DNA of 64,000 nucleotides from Planktothrix rubescens CCAP 1459/22 (GCA_904830895.1 LR882958.1:3736001-3800000), one strand, 5' to 3'; positions 1 to 9,607 are shown, numbered from the stretch's first letter. Numbers and translations are program-made. The notes: generated by a model from the letters alone, not told the origin.

Positions 1-523
1 AGTTGTAGTTTTTCTTCCGTTGGTCGGGACTCATTTCCTGCTGAATTAGCCCCACACTTAGCCCCAGGAATCGGTGGATTTGTCCCATCCATTCGGCATC
101 CCGTCGGGCGAGATAATCGTTGACGGTGATGACGTGAACCCCTTTTCCGGCTAAGGCGTTGAGGTAGGCCGGAAGGGTGGAAACCAGGGTTTTTCCTTCT
201 CCGGTTTTCATCTCGGCAATTTGCCCCGTGTGGAGGATAATCCCGCCCAGGAGTTGGACGTCAAAGTGTCGCATCCCCAAAACCCTCTTTCCGGCTTCGC
301 GGACAACGGCAAACGCTTCTGGGAGAATTTCATCCAGGATTAGGTTTTCGTCGTCTCGGTTTTTAGCTTTGGATAATTTTTCCTTAAATTCCCCTGTCTT
401 GGCCCGCAGTTGTTCATCCGAGAGGCTTTGAATTTCTTCCTCTAAAATGTTGATATCCGTGACAAGAGGCTGATATTTTTTAAGTTTACGCGCATTCGGA
501 TCGCCTAACAGAGCTTTTAACAT
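1..523 (-). CDS. secA: Preprotein translocase ATPase SecA, N-terminal part (runs off the window)
   Basis: Motor ATPase of the Sec pathway, driving unfolded precursors through SecYEG at the plasma and thylakoid membranes. The minus strand reads [13 protein letters not shown] at the start, the usual cyanobacterial SecA N-terminus. It continues through [12 protein letters not shown], the Walker A stretch EMKTGEGKT and [17 protein letters not shown], all classic SecA motifs. About 174 residues of a protein normally over 900 are present; the rest lies left of position 1. The start is the ATG at 523-521. It is divergent from nothing: the next gene to the right lies on the same strand. Identification is very secure from the motifs. 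Confidence 0.97.
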   Translation of the reverse strand, partial: MLKALLGDPNARKLKKYQPLVTDINILEEEIQSLSDEQLRAKTGEFKEKLSKAKNRDDENLILDEILPEAFAVVREAGKRVLGMRHFDVQLLGGIILHTGQIAEMKTGEGKTLVSTLPAYLNALAGKGVHVITVNDYLARRDAEWMGQIHRFLGLSVGLIQQEMSPDQRKKNYN

Positions 524-625
524 GGCAAGAACAGGATATAGTTACGAAAATTTATTGGTTTTGAATAAATCATTGTTGATTCTAGCATTTCCTGGCTTCA
601 TCTGTTTCACCTGACACCGTTGACC

Positions 626-2395
626 CTAATTCAATCCGGACTGCACTCGCCATAAACCCGCATAAATACCCGGCGCTTCTAAGAGGTTTTCATGGGTTCC
701 AGATTCGACTAATTTTCCCTGTTCCATCACATAAATACAGTCGGCATTTCTAACCGTTGAAAGCCGATGGGCGATCGCAATTGTTGTCCGATTTTTGGTA
801 ATCTTTTCTAAGGATCTTTGAATGGCTGCTTCGGTTTCATTATCCACGGCCGATGTCGCTTCATCTAAGATTAAAATAGGCGGATTTTTTAAGACCGCCC
901 GGGCGATAGCAATTCGTTGTCGCTGTCCGCCGGATAATTTCTGACCTCTTTCTCCTACAATTGTTTCATATCTATCGGGTAAATCCCGAATAAATTCATC
1001 GGCTTCGGCGATTTTTGCCGCTTCGATAATATCAGTTAAGGACGCATCAAAGGTTCCATAGGCAATATTTTCGGCAACGGTTCCATGAAACAAGAAAACA
1101 TCCTGACTAACTAAGCCAATTGCTTGGCGTAAATCCGGTAATTTCAACTGGTTTAATTCTATCCCATCTATAGTAATTACCCCAGCATTAATTTCATATA
1201 ACCTCAATAATAGTTTTACCAAGGTACTCTTTCCCGACCCCGTAGAACCGACAATGGCAATAGTTTGTCCGGCGGGAATTTTTAAGGATAAATCTTGAAT
1301 TACCGGATAGCGATTTTGATAGGAAAAATAGATATTTTTTAACTCTATTTCTCCTCTAACTAAAGAAACCGGAAGGGCAATATCCCCAGGGTGAATTTCT
1401 ATCGGAGTATCTAATAAATTCATCACCCTGTTAATAGAAGCCATCGCCCGTTGATATTGATCAAAAGTGTCTCCCAGTCGCGTTAACGGCCATAATAACC
1501 GTTGGGTAATAAACACTAAAACGCTATAGGTTCCTACGGCTAAAGCCCCGGAAGTAACCTGTAATCCACCTAATAATAAAGTAGCAATAAATCCAAATAA
1601 AATCAAACTCCTAATCACTGGAACATAGGCGGAAGAGAAGGCAATTGCTCGGCGATTACTTTGGCGATAGGCTTCACTATGCTCGCTAATTCTTTCGATT
1701 TCATACTGTTCAGCAGTAAAACTTTTAATAGTTGTAATTCCGCCCAAATTATTCGCTAATTGTCCATTTAATAAACTAACTTTTTCGCGAACATCTGCAT
1801 AACGGGGGGCGAGTAATTCCTGAAACCAAACCGAACCCCAAACAATAAAAGGCATCGGGAACATTGCCCACCAAGCGACTGTAGGTGCTAAAATAAAGAA
1901 GGCTGCTCCAATTACAATTACCGTTGTTATCACTTGGATAATTTCATTCGCCCCCATATCTAAAAATCGTTCTAACTGGTTAATGTCATCATTTAAAATC
2001 GACATTAAACCGCCACTACTGCGTTCTTCAAAATAGGCTAATTCTAAGTTTTGTAAATGTCCGTAAGCATCTAATCTCAGATTATGTTGCAAGGTTTGGG
2101 CTAAATTTCGCCACAAAACTTTATAAGCATATTCAAAAACAGATTCTAAACTCCAAATTATTAAACTTAAAAACGATAACATCAACAATTGATTAAACGC
2201 TCCTTGAATCCCCCATTGGGATAGGAAGGAAACTTTGGGGTTAATTACAACATCAACGGCCCATCCAATTAATACCGGAGGGGCTAAATCAAAGATTTTA
2301 TTTAAAACTGAATAAACCGTTGCTAACCCAATCGTTTTTTGATAGGGATGAGCATAAACTAGAAACCGTTTTAAGGGATGATTGGGTTGAGACAA
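626..2395 (-). CDS. ABC transporter, fused permease and ATPase (exporter type)
   Basis: A half-size ABC exporter that would act as a dimer in the membrane. The N-terminal half (about residues 15-320) has the hydrophobic segments of an ABC transmembrane type 1 domain. The C-terminal half is a complete nucleotide-binding domain: Walker A GSTGSGKST near residue 383, Q-loop region near 431, signature LSGGQRQR near 487, Walker B ILILDEATSAVD near 507 and the switch histidine in IAIAHRLST near 540. Length (589 aa) is normal for the MsbA/multidrug-exporter group. The substrate cannot be read from the sequence; lipid, drug and peptide export are all possible. It lies between secA and the ribD cluster, all on the minus strand. 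Confidence 0.93.
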   Translation of the reverse strand: MSQPNHPLKRFLVYAHPYQKTIGLATVYSVLNKIFDLAPPVLIGWAVDVVINPKVSFLSQWGIQGAFNQLLMLSFLSLIIWSLESVFEYAYKVLWRNLAQTLQHNLRLDAYGHLQNLELAYFEERSSGGLMSILNDDINQLERFLDMGANEIIQVITTVIVIGAAFFILAPTVAWWAMFPMPFIVWGSVWFQELLAPRYADVREKVSLLNGQLANNLGGITTIKSFTAEQYEIERISEHSEAYRQSNRRAIAFSSAYVPVIRSLILFGFIATLLLGGLQVTSGALAVGTYSVLVFITQRLLWPLTRLGDTFDQYQRAMASINRVMNLLDTPIEIHPGDIALPVSLVRGEIELKNIYFSYQNRYPVIQDLSLKIPAGQTIAIVGSTGSGKSTLVKLLLRLYEINAGVITIDGIELNQLKLPDLRQAIGLVSQDVFLFHGTVAENIAYGTFDASLTDIIEAAKIAEADEFIRDLPDRYETIVGERGQKLSGGQRQRIAIARAVLKNPPILILDEATSAVDNETEAAIQRSLEKITKNRTTIAIAHRLSTVRNADCIYVMEQGKLVESGTHENLLEAPGIYAGLWRVQSGLN

Positions 2396-2458
2396 GGGAC
2401 AATCCTAAAATGATTATTTCTCTATTATATAATAGTAATCAGTTTCTTACCCATTACC

Positions 2459-2522
2459 TATAGCAACCGCCTAGGTTTGCTGTATCAGTCTATGTCCTAA
2501 CACCCCAGCCGCGGTTGCTATA
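2459..2522. repeat. 64-bp element with 12-bp terminal inverted repeats
   Basis: The ends are a perfect 12-bp inverted repeat, tatagcaaccgc (2459-2470) and gcggttgctata (2511-2522), around a 40-bp core. It fills the gap between a small membrane-protein gene and the ABC exporter, both on the minus strand. It could be a transcription terminator or a tiny MITE-like repeat; the long non-hairpin core and terminal TA bases favour a mobile or dispersed repeat. Confidence 0.6.
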
Positions 2523-2524
2523 AT

Positions 2525-3133
2525 TCAGTTTTGACGGGAAGTAGGAGGAACTTCCGGCTCAGGAGATGAAAGGGTTGTTGGAGAATTTTGCTCGGATTTA
2601 TTAAAGCTCATGGCAACTAATGAAAATCCTAAATAAGCGGGTAAAATAATCGCAGTAATAAAAGCCAAAACAGTTAACCAAGACCCTAAATTATTAGATT
2701 TTCCATAGGTAGAACGATAGGGATCTTGCTTGATTTGATAGGGGTTTTCTTGAGTTTCTAATCTTCTTAAACGTTTAAATCTAACCCGTCGGTCATCTAA
2801 TTTTTCCACTAAAACCCAGCCCGTTTCTGCTTCTTCCTGACATAGCCGTTTAAAAACAGTTGGATTGCGAAATACATCTTGACTGGCGCGGACAATCTTG
2901 TATTCCCATTCCTTAACTAAAGGTTCAGGGGATTCAGGATTAGAATAGCCATTAGATTGTACGGATTTTGCACGCATTTGTTTAATATCTTCTGAGTCGT
3001 AACGAGTCAATGTTTCTTCCTCCTCCTGTTCTAATTCTACATTTATTTGGATGGAACAGAGCCAGTTAGCGAGTAAAACCGCATCAATTCCTAGACTACT
3101 GACCATCAGACTTAATACAGCAATTTCGCTCAT
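2525..3133 (-). CDS. Conserved hypothetical membrane protein with DUF4177-like centre
   Basis: Function unknown. A hydrophobic segment covers about residues 4-27 (AVLSLMVSSLG onwards) and a second covers about residues 150-178 (LTVLAFITAIILPAYLGFSL). Between them is a soluble part with EWEYKIVRASQDVF and TGWVLVEKLDDRRVRFKR, which resembles the small DUF4177 fold (pattern W-x-Y-K ... G-W-x-L-V-E). The C-terminus is a Ser/Pro-rich tail. The start ATG lies 2 nt after the ribD stop, so the two are probably co-transcribed with ribD first. There is no evidence that it takes part in riboflavin synthesis beyond that position. Confidence 0.7.
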   Translation of the reverse strand: MSEIAVLSLMVSSLGIDAVLLANWLCSIQINVELEQEEEETLTRYDSEDIKQMRAKSVQSNGYSNPESPEPLVKEWEYKIVRASQDVFRNPTVFKRLCQEEAETGWVLVEKLDDRRVRFKRLRRLETQENPYQIKQDPYRSTYGKSNNLGSWLTVLAFITAIILPAYLGFSLVAMSFNKSEQNSPTTLSSPEPEVPPTSRQN

Positions 3134-3135
3134 AA

Positions 3136-4224
3136 TTAAGCTGGAGATAAATAACCTTCAATCCACAAATCACAACCCACAGAACCCCAAGTCATTCTTT
3201 CTAATAAAAGTGCCTCTGTCATTTGAGTAAAACCCAAATCTTCCACCGGAGAAGGCGCCCCACTTCCCCCAATAATTTTAGGGGCAATAAAGGCTAAAAT
3301 TTTATGAATGCTGCCATCTTGGAGTGCATTGGTGGCTAGGGTTCCCCCACATTCCCACAACACCGATAAAAATTGACGTTGGTAGAAATAAGTCATGACT
3401 TGGGCGGGTGTTAAGGGCGACAATTCCGCGACCTCTACCCCCTTATTCTGTAGAAAATGTTGGAAATCTGGATTTATACCCTCCTCTGTTATAACTAAAG
3501 TTTTCGCCTCTTGAGTGTCCCATAAATGGGCTTGTTTGGGTAAATCTAAGGTGCGACTCATCACCACTCGCAAGGGGTTGGGTTCCCCAGCATCGTGAGT
3601 TGTCAGCAACGGATTATCTCGTCGGACGGTATTTCCCCCAACAATTACCGCATCACAAGCGACTCGTAACTGATGAACTTTTTGTCGGGCTTCTGTTCCC
3701 GTAACCCAATAACTATGACCCGTTGTGGTGGCAATTTTTCCATCTAATGTCATTGCATATTTCCAAATTCCTAGGGGTTGATGATGCAGAATTTGATGCG
3801 TAAATGCTTCGTTTAACTGTTGACAATCTGCTGTTTCTATGCCTACAATTACCTCAATTCCTGCATCTTTTAAGCGTTGAATTCCTGTGCCTGAAACTAA
3901 GGGGTTGGGGTCAACCATTCCCACTACAACCTTAGCTATTTTTGCTGCAATTAGGGCTTCTGTGCAGGGGGGAGTCCGACCAAAATGATTACAGGGTTCT
4001 AAATTCACATAAACCGTTGCTCCCTTTGCTTGTTCTCCGGCATTTCTCAGGGCAAAAACTTCGGCATGAGGTTCACCCGCCCCCGGATGAAATCCTTCTC
4101 CAATAATTTTTCCGTCTTGAACAATTACACAACCGACTAGAGGATTAGGTGCAGTTTTTCCTAATGCTTGACGGGCTAATTTCAAGCATTGCTGCATCAT
4201 TTGTTGATCAAAATTTAAGGTCAT
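3136..4224 (-). CDS. ribD: Bifunctional riboflavin deaminase/reductase RibD
   Basis: Catalyses two successive steps of riboflavin synthesis: deamination of the diaminohydroxyphosphoribosylaminopyrimidine ring, then NADPH-dependent reduction of the ribose. The N-terminal deaminase domain (about 1-145) has the zinc-site motifs HAEVFAL and EPCNHFGRTPPC. The C-terminal reductase domain (about 150-360) has MTLDGKIAT, ACDAVIVGGNTVRRDNPLLT and the late LWECGGTLAT segment. Length (362 aa) is normal. The gene is followed at 2 nt by a small membrane-protein gene and preceded by a long heptamer repeat array that separates it from its upstream neighbour. Assignment is secure. Confidence 0.96.
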   Translation of the reverse strand: MTLNFDQQMMQQCLKLARQALGKTAPNPLVGCVIVQDGKIIGEGFHPGAGEPHAEVFALRNAGEQAKGATVYVNLEPCNHFGRTPPCTEALIAAKIAKVVVGMVDPNPLVSGTGIQRLKDAGIEVIVGIETADCQQLNEAFTHQILHHQPLGIWKYAMTLDGKIATTTGHSYWVTGTEARQKVHQLRVACDAVIVGGNTVRRDNPLLTTHDAGEPNPLRVVMSRTLDLPKQAHLWDTQEAKTLVITEEGINPDFQHFLQNKGVEVAELSPLTPAQVMTYFYQRQFLSVLWECGGTLATNALQDGSIHKILAFIAPKIIGGSGAPSPVEDLGFTQMTEALLLERMTWGSVGCDLWIEGYLSPA

Positions 4225-4243
4225 AGAATAGGGAAGGGGGAAG

Positions 4244-4404
4244 GGGTAATGAGTAATGGGTAATGGGTAATGGGTAATGGGTAATGGGTAATGGGTAATG
4301 GGTAATGGGTAATGGGTTTTGGGTTTTGGGTTTTGGGTAATAAACTGTTAACTGTTAACTGATGACTGATAACTGTTAACTGTTAACTGTTAACTGATAA
4401 CTGT
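4244..4404. repeat. Heptanucleotide tandem repeat arrays (STRR type)
   Basis: Three back-to-back arrays fill the gap upstream of ribD. First come about nine units of GGGTAAT (4244-4316), then three of GGGTTTT (to about 4337), then a run of TAACTGT/TAACTGA units to 4404. Seven-base tandem repeats of this kind are the short tandemly repeated repetitive sequences described in cyanobacteria. The last array ends 2 nt before the stop codon of the neighbouring minus-strand gene at 4406. Confidence 0.92.
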
Positions 4405-4405
4405 T

Positions 4406-4951
4406 TCAACTGTCTTCAATGGCTGGAAGTTGGGGTAAGATTTGAGATTCGGGAAGTTGGGAAATAGTGAAAATTGAAGTTCCAGACTGGGATTGATTTT
4501 GGGCTTTGGTGAGTAAATCAACCGTATCGCCTAAAGCCATGGTTAAACTATTGCGAGTTTCCAGATGGGCTGCTTTTTCGGCTTCGATGGCTTCGACCAG
4601 TTGATGAATATGTTCCCTAGAGCGATCGCGTTCTAACATCACCTCAATTAATTTTGCCTTAACTTCATCCAAAGTTTTTAACGGGTCAATCTCTTGACGA
4701 ACGGCGACCCGTACCTGTAATTCATTGGGTAGGGGAGACAGGCGTTGCCATCGTTCTAACTCTCCCCGCAGTTCTCCCACCTGTTCTAAATAGCGTCCGG
4801 CTTCTTGGCGTCGTTGTTGGGCTTCAGTATTGTAGCGTTGTCGCCATTGGTCGGAACTTTCGACCGCCGCATTCAGATCCCGTTGGGTTTGTGCCAACTG
4901 TTGTTTCAAGCGTTTAATTTCATCAAGCCACTGCCGAACATCCTGGGTCAT
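4406..4951 (-). CDS. Conserved hypothetical coiled-coil protein
   Basis: Unrecognised soluble protein of 181 aa, mostly predicted coiled coil: LDEIKRLKQQLAQTQRDLNAAV near the N-terminus and long heptad-like Leu/Glu/Arg runs to about residue 150, then a hydrophobic, Pro-containing tail. The start chosen is the ATG at 4951 (MTQDVRQWLDEIK), which begins the hydrophilic helix. An upstream in-frame start at 5053 would add 34 hydrophobic, low-complexity residues that look non-coding. Neither start has a clear ribosome binding site. The stop lies at the edge of a heptamer repeat array. Function unknown; a structural or adaptor role would be a guess. Confidence 0.72.
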   Translation of the reverse strand: MTQDVRQWLDEIKRLKQQLAQTQRDLNAAVESSDQWRQRYNTEAQQRRQEAGRYLEQVGELRGELERWQRLSPLPNELQVRVAVRQEIDPLKTLDEVKAKLIEVMLERDRSREHIHQLVEAIEAEKAAHLETRNSLTMALGDTVDLLTKAQNQSQSGTSIFTISQLPESQILPQLPAIEDS

Positions 4952-5089
4952 AGAACTGGGAAAAATAAAAAATCGGGCAATTATTGATTCTAGTATTTTA
5001 TCTAAATATTGGTAAAATCTGTTAAATCCGATCGAGATATTGAGCAAAAACAAGATTTCATAGATTTTCCGTCATTCCTAGATATTATA

Positions 5090-6040
5090 TTATCTATTTT
5101 GCAATTTTCGCAATTGATCAAAGGCAGATTGTCTTAATTTCATGGGCAAAACAGATAAAATTAATCCTGTCCCTGCTTTGACAGTGGAATAAGATTTTCC
5201 CTGCCAAACCAGTTGTCTTCCTGCTTGAGTTTCTCCAGTTTCAATTAACCGTAATCCTAATAATAATTGTGTTTCAGCCAGACGGGATTGACGAATCGAT
5301 TCGCAAGTTTCTGACTCAAATTTAAAACTGTTTAAATAATTTAATTTATCGCGTAAATAGGGAATGGCTCGATTAATTCCTTGCTGTTCAGCATGAACCC
5401 GGTATTCCATTAATCGTTGTGCTAAGTAATATCCCGATTTTCCCGCTAATGCTAACCGGACAAATAAATCATTATCTTCACAGTTCTGTAAATTCGGACG
5501 CATGAAGTTTACATCTAATAAAGCTTGACGACGAAATAACGTGGCTCCTACCTGAAAACTTTGTTGAATGAAGATAACTCCTAATAAATTCTTAACGATT
5601 CCTTCGGCAAGTTTGGTTCTTCCCCACCGTTGAGAATTCTGTTGTGTTGCCTTTTGATCTCGCTGATTATTAATATCAATAATCCAATGATCGGTTCCAA
5701 CAAAATCTACTTCAGGATATTGATCTAAAATAGCTATTGTTTTCTCCAGAAATTCAGGGATCAGGCGATCATCATCATCAAATTTGATGAAATATTGCCC
5801 CGTTGCTGCTTCAAATCCTGAACGCATATTATTACTTTTACCAATATTTTGAGGATGGCGGATATAACGGATACGCGGATCTTGATATTTAGCCATTAAC
5901 TCTGGAGTTCCGTCAGTTGAGCCGTCATCACAAACGATTAATTCCCAATCAGAATAAGTTTGTTTTTGAATACTTTCAATGGCAAAGGGTAATATGTGAC
6001 AGCGATTAAAGCTGGGGATACAGACGGTAACTTTAGTCAT
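5090..6040 (-). CDS. Family 2 glycosyltransferase
   Basis: Cytoplasmic GT-A type glycosyltransferase, probably adding a sugar during polysaccharide or glycolipid synthesis. The N-terminus MTKVTVCIPSFNRCHILPFA and the following DWELIVCDDGSTDGTPE are classic GT2 nucleotide-binding motifs, and FIKFDDDDRLIPEF carries the metal-binding aspartates. QNCEDNDLFVRLAL is the expected downstream acceptor-site region. The ATG at 6040 is preferred over a GTG at 6076, because the longer form only adds a short hydrophobic lead before the first beta strand. It follows a pyruvyl-transferase-like gene on the same strand and probably shares its transcript. Donor and acceptor sugars cannot be deduced. Confidence 0.9.
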   Translation of the reverse strand: MTKVTVCIPSFNRCHILPFAIESIQKQTYSDWELIVCDDGSTDGTPELMAKYQDPRIRYIRHPQNIGKSNNMRSGFEAATGQYFIKFDDDDRLIPEFLEKTIAILDQYPEVDFVGTDHWIIDINNQRDQKATQQNSQRWGRTKLAEGIVKNLLGVIFIQQSFQVGATLFRRQALLDVNFMRPNLQNCEDNDLFVRLALAGKSGYYLAQRLMEYRVHAEQQGINRAIPYLRDKLNYLNSFKFESETCESIRQSRLAETQLLLGLRLIETGETQAGRQLVWQGKSYSTVKAGTGLILSVLPMKLRQSAFDQLRKLQNR

Positions 6041-6095
6041 GAGTTTATAATTATTTATCAAGACAAGCGGAATCACTATGATCTTATCAATTCGA

Positions 6096-7193
6096 TCATC
6101 GAGGAAATAATGTTAACAGTTCTTCAACAGCAGATTTTACCTGGCTGGGTTCTTTGACAAACCGACAAAAAGGAATTTGGTGAGTCCAAGTTTGATAAAA
6201 TAAATCGTTTTTATAATAAGAATTCGGCATAAAAACATGAGGAATTCCCAACAAAATACAGAGAATATGACCGTGTAAACGATTAGTAATAACTAAGCGA
6301 TACTTGAGCATTTGATACATTCCTGAGTGCATCATACTCCAAGACCGACGATGAAGTTCGGGTTGATCCATGTCCCTAAATTGACTAACATACGGGTGTA
6401 AATACTCCCACTTCTGCCGCGATAACCATTCCCTCGGAGTTGCAAAACCTCGCTGCCAACCTTCTCGAATTAATCGTACCATTCCCGGAATATAAATCGG
6501 CCAATCTTCAGGCGCTTTAGCCATCCAGGTATAAGAAACCCAATCTTCTATTACGAGGTCAGATATACCCAGAGAATCCGGGGAAAAACCTTGATTAAAT
6601 TCCTTATCCTGCCTACAGAAATATAAAATAGAAGATTCCGGTTTGATGTTTATTGGGATATCTGGTAAGTTCATCATCTGAAAGAACATATCTGGAGCTT
6701 TAATAACTTGACACTGATTAAAATGATCACTTGCTATTTGATAACTGTAGTTATCCCGCGCAAAAATAGTTAGCTGAGGATGAGAGTTAAAAACATCGGC
6801 TGTTTTTCTTAATTTGTTGGGATCGGAAAAATAAATACTTTGGGGTAAGATGAATATGGGTCTATCTGGGTACTGAGAAATAATCATCTCCCTAAAATTT
6901 TGATGGGGTAACCAGAGATCTCCTAAATTTCCCCCACCTTGTAGAAGTATCGGTACTTTTCCCGCTTTTTGATTCATTAATTCTCCTGAAAATCCAGTAA
7001 AAGTAGCAGAATATTTTATTTGAGCTTTTAGCACTTCACTCAAATAAAATATTGTTCCAATCCAAATCAAATGGTCGCCAATATTTGGATAAGCTGGATA
7101 GTCAAGTAAGGCACAACTTTCTATTTTTCCCAATCCTTGCAAAGATTGATGTAGGGCTTCTTTAACTTTTGTCGGACTTGAAAGATCGCTCAT
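6096..7193 (-). CDS. Polysaccharide pyruvyl transferase family protein
   Basis: Member of the family that adds pyruvate ketals to sugar residues of exopolysaccharides; some members have other sugar-modifying roles. Visible family features are the N-terminal SCALLDYPAYPNIGDHLIWIG (fold entry and N-x-G-D motif), ILLQGGGNLGDLW, ILPQSIYF, the FARDNYSYQIA segment and the C-terminal TNRLHGHILCILLGIPHVF with its conserved R-L-H-G-H. Length 365 aa. It lies in a minus-strand run of sugar-related genes, 55 nt upstream of the GT2 gene. The actual substrate is not known. Confidence 0.88.
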   Translation of the reverse strand: MSDLSSPTKVKEALHQSLQGLGKIESCALLDYPAYPNIGDHLIWIGTIFYLSEVLKAQIKYSATFTGFSGELMNQKAGKVPILLQGGGNLGDLWLPHQNFREMIISQYPDRPIFILPQSIYFSDPNKLRKTADVFNSHPQLTIFARDNYSYQIASDHFNQCQVIKAPDMFFQMMNLPDIPINIKPESSILYFCRQDKEFNQGFSPDSLGISDLVIEDWVSYTWMAKAPEDWPIYIPGMVRLIREGWQRGFATPREWLSRQKWEYLHPYVSQFRDMDQPELHRRSWSMMHSGMYQMLKYRLVITNRLHGHILCILLGIPHVFMPNSYYKNDLFYQTWTHQIPFCRFVKEPSQVKSAVEELLTLFPR

Positions 7194-7268
7194 CTCTATT
7201 TGATTAATAAACTATAATTATTCACGGAGGGCGTATGCTCCGAGATCAAGACAACTCATTCCGGGGTG

Positions 7269-8288
7269 CTAATTGTATATTTTCTTAAGTTTTTGCATCA
7301 CCTTTTGCATCTTTCTATTCGTTTTTACCCAGAAACTCGGTGGCTTTAATACTTGAGGTTTCAAATCGGGCTGCTTGATAAAACGATAGTGTAAAAATAT
7401 ATCTTGATAACGGATATTGACATCTTCACCCTGACACAATCGTGCAAAATCAGCCGAAGAGTAATTCATGTAATGAATTCGATGAATGGGTTTTAATCCT
7501 TCTTCATTATAAAGAACGTTATTAATATTGACAAAAGGATCGGCATCGGCACAATTTCCTGTTCGTTCTTGACCATTAGGACTGCGGGTAAAGTTAAACA
7601 TTTTTGGGTTTCCTGGAAATGTCATGTAGCTGAATAAACCCGAACTAGACCACCAAGATCTTGGCCGTACCCATTCTATTTCTCCTTGTTCGATGGCTCG
7701 TTTTTTCAAATCCTCTAACTGGTCAAAGCTGAATAAACCTTTTTTAGAACCAAAAAAACTATCACAGTGTAATCGAGGACGGATTTCATCTTCTGTTAGC
7801 CCCGTTTTTTGTTCAATGATTGACAAATCCAGTTCGGTTACATCTCGTGGCTTTTTATGTTCCCAATCATTAAAAACCAGATCGTACTCGTTGAGTTTTT
7901 CAAATATGTCATCTATAGGCTTCATGGCTAGACTATCACCATCAAAGAAGACAAATTTATCAAATTCCCCATCGAAAGCGGCAAATTTTCTATGAACAAA
8001 ACCTTGATACCAACCTGGACGCGATCTCTTTGAATCCTTAGCTCTGGAGTGAGATTCCCAAAGTTGATTGACAAAATTGTCCCACCCTTCGAGTGCTATC
8101 CTATTTTCAAATAGAGTAACATTTTCTCGACTGCTGATTTCTTGCTTAACTCGTTCAATCCGATGATCATAAGGAATCACGCAAACCGGGATATTTGGGC
8201 TAATATTAAGCTCAATACTATTGAGCAAAGCTACTAGCTGGTCAAAAACCACATCATTCGCTAAAGTATAAATGCCCAGGGTTTCCAT
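7269..8288 (-). CDS. GT-A-like nucleotide-sugar transferase family protein (Npun_R2821/Npun_R2822-like)
   Basis: A 339-residue protein that looks like a GT-A fold glycosyltransferase. It opens with METLGIYTLANDVVFDQLVALLNSI, typical of proteins scanning a sugar-nucleotide pocket, and has a probable metal-binding motif in KFVFFDGDSLAMKPIDD near residue 115. From memory it resembles a cyanobacterial family named after the Nostoc punctiforme genes Npun_R2821/R2822, which sit in polysaccharide clusters; that link is recollection, not a search. It is divergently transcribed from the next glycosyltransferase with a 61-bp shared promoter region. Confidence 0.7.
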   Translation of the reverse strand: METLGIYTLANDVVFDQLVALLNSIELNISPNIPVCVIPYDHRIERVKQEISSRENVTLFENRIALEGWDNFVNQLWESHSRAKDSKRSRPGWYQGFVHRKFAAFDGEFDKFVFFDGDSLAMKPIDDIFEKLNEYDLVFNDWEHKKPRDVTELDLSIIEQKTGLTEDEIRPRLHCDSFFGSKKGLFSFDQLEDLKKRAIEQGEIEWVRPRSWWSSSGLFSYMTFPGNPKMFNFTRSPNGQERTGNCADADPFVNINNVLYNEEGLKPIHRIHYMNYSSADFARLCQGEDVNIRYQDIFLHYRFIKQPDLKPQVLKPPSFWVKTNRKMQKVMQKLKKIYN

Positions 8289-8349
8289 GTATCAACTCCT
8301 AGTTCTTCTAAATCTGCTAACAATCTAAACTGACTTTTCAACTAATTTT

Positions 8350-9582
8350 ATGAGGAAAGCCAATTCCCTGAAAATCTTAATGATTTCTTCAACGTTCCCC
8401 TATCCCCCAACTCGAGGAGGCACCCAAGTTAGAACATTTAATTTACTCAAATATTTGAGTCAACAGAATTCTATCACAGTTGTAACTCAACAAAGCCCCG
8501 ATGTCACGGAGGAAGATATTGTTGCATTAAGGCAATGGGCGGATGAGGTTGTTGTTTTTCCCCGTCCAAACAGCCGAGGAAAAGGGAGTATTTTGGGAAA
8601 AGTCCAACGGTTTGGTCAATTTCTGATTCAGGGTAATCCACCGAGTGTACTGTCGAATTACTCAGAGGTGATGCAACAATGGATTGATCAATTTGTGCAG
8701 GGGGGAAAATGTGAAGTGATCACTTGCGAACATAGCGTTAATGAAATTTATGTTCGTCCGCAGTGGAAAAATCAACTCAAAACCGTTGTCAACGTTCACA
8801 GTTCAGTTTACGGCACCTGTCGCCAACAGTTAGAAACCCGAACCGCAGAACAACCTCTACGCGATCGCTTAAACCTTCCCCTACTCTATCGCTACGAACA
8901 ACGCTACTGCTCAAAATTTTCTGCAATTGTGGCAACAACAAAAGAAGATCGCCAGCAACTGCAAGATTTCAACCCCCAAGCCCAATTTGAAGTCATCGCC
9001 AATGGCGTAGATTTTGACAAATTTCCCTATAAAACCTCTGATCCCGGAGGACACCGATTGATTTTTATTGGGGCAATGGATAACTTAGCTAATATTGATG
9101 CGGCTCGTTATTTGAGTTTAGAGATATTTCCGCAAGTACAACAGTGTTATCCAGATGCCACACTTGCGCTTGTGGGAGCTAGACCCGTACCACAGGTGTC
9201 AGAATTATCGGCATTACCAGGAATTGAAGTGACAGGACAAGTCCCATCAATGGCAGAATATCTACATCAAGCAACTGTTTGTGTGATTCCAATGCGAACG
9301 GGTTTTGGAATTAAAAATAAAACCCTAGAAGCCATGGCCGCAGGAGTTCCCGTGGTGGCCAGCGATCGCGGTTTAGAAGGTTTGGCCGTTGATGGGCCCA
9401 ATGATCCCCATCGCGCTCTCCGGGCTAACACCGTGGCAGAATATGTAGAAACCATTAGCCGACTGTTTGAACATCCCCATCTGAGGGAACAATTGTCGCA
9501 AAATGGGAGATTATTAATAGAAACTGAATATACTTGGGAACGAGCCGGTGAACTTTATGAACAAGTATTGCTGCGTCGTTAG
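8350..9582 (+). CDS. GT-B glycosyltransferase (GT1/GT4 type)
   Basis: Sugar transferase with the two-Rossmann GT-B fold. The N-terminal domain opens with LKILMISSTFPYPPTRGGTQVR, with the usual glycine-rich acceptor loop. The C-terminal donor-binding domain includes FEVIANGVDFDKFPY, RLIFIGAMDNLANIDAARYL, CVIPMRTGFGIKNKTLEAMAAGVPVVASDRGLEGL (the conserved E-x7-E-type donor motif, here with GFGIKNKTLEAMA) and a final LIETEYTWERAGELYEQ helix. Length 410 aa. It heads a plus-strand series with the gene at 9608. Sugar specificity unknown. Confidence 0.9.
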   Translation: MRKANSLKILMISSTFPYPPTRGGTQVRTFNLLKYLSQQNSITVVTQQSPDVTEEDIVALRQWADEVVVFPRPNSRGKGSILGKVQRFGQFLIQGNPPSVLSNYSEVMQQWIDQFVQGGKCEVITCEHSVNEIYVRPQWKNQLKTVVNVHSSVYGTCRQQLETRTAEQPLRDRLNLPLLYRYEQRYCSKFSAIVATTKEDRQQLQDFNPQAQFEVIANGVDFDKFPYKTSDPGGHRLIFIGAMDNLANIDAARYLSLEIFPQVQQCYPDATLALVGARPVPQVSELSALPGIEVTGQVPSMAEYLHQATVCVIPMRTGFGIKNKTLEAMAAGVPVVASDRGLEGLAVDGPNDPHRALRANTVAEYVETISRLFEHPHLREQLSQNGRLLIETEYTWERAGELYEQVLLRR

Positions 9583-9607
9583 CCTAATCCCATCCTAATC
9601 CGAATCC

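Noticed and set aside
4244-4340. Telomere-like GGGTAAT repeats or a replication end
   Set aside because: The array is internal, flanked by ordinary genes, and matches the heptamer repeats seen elsewhere in the window.
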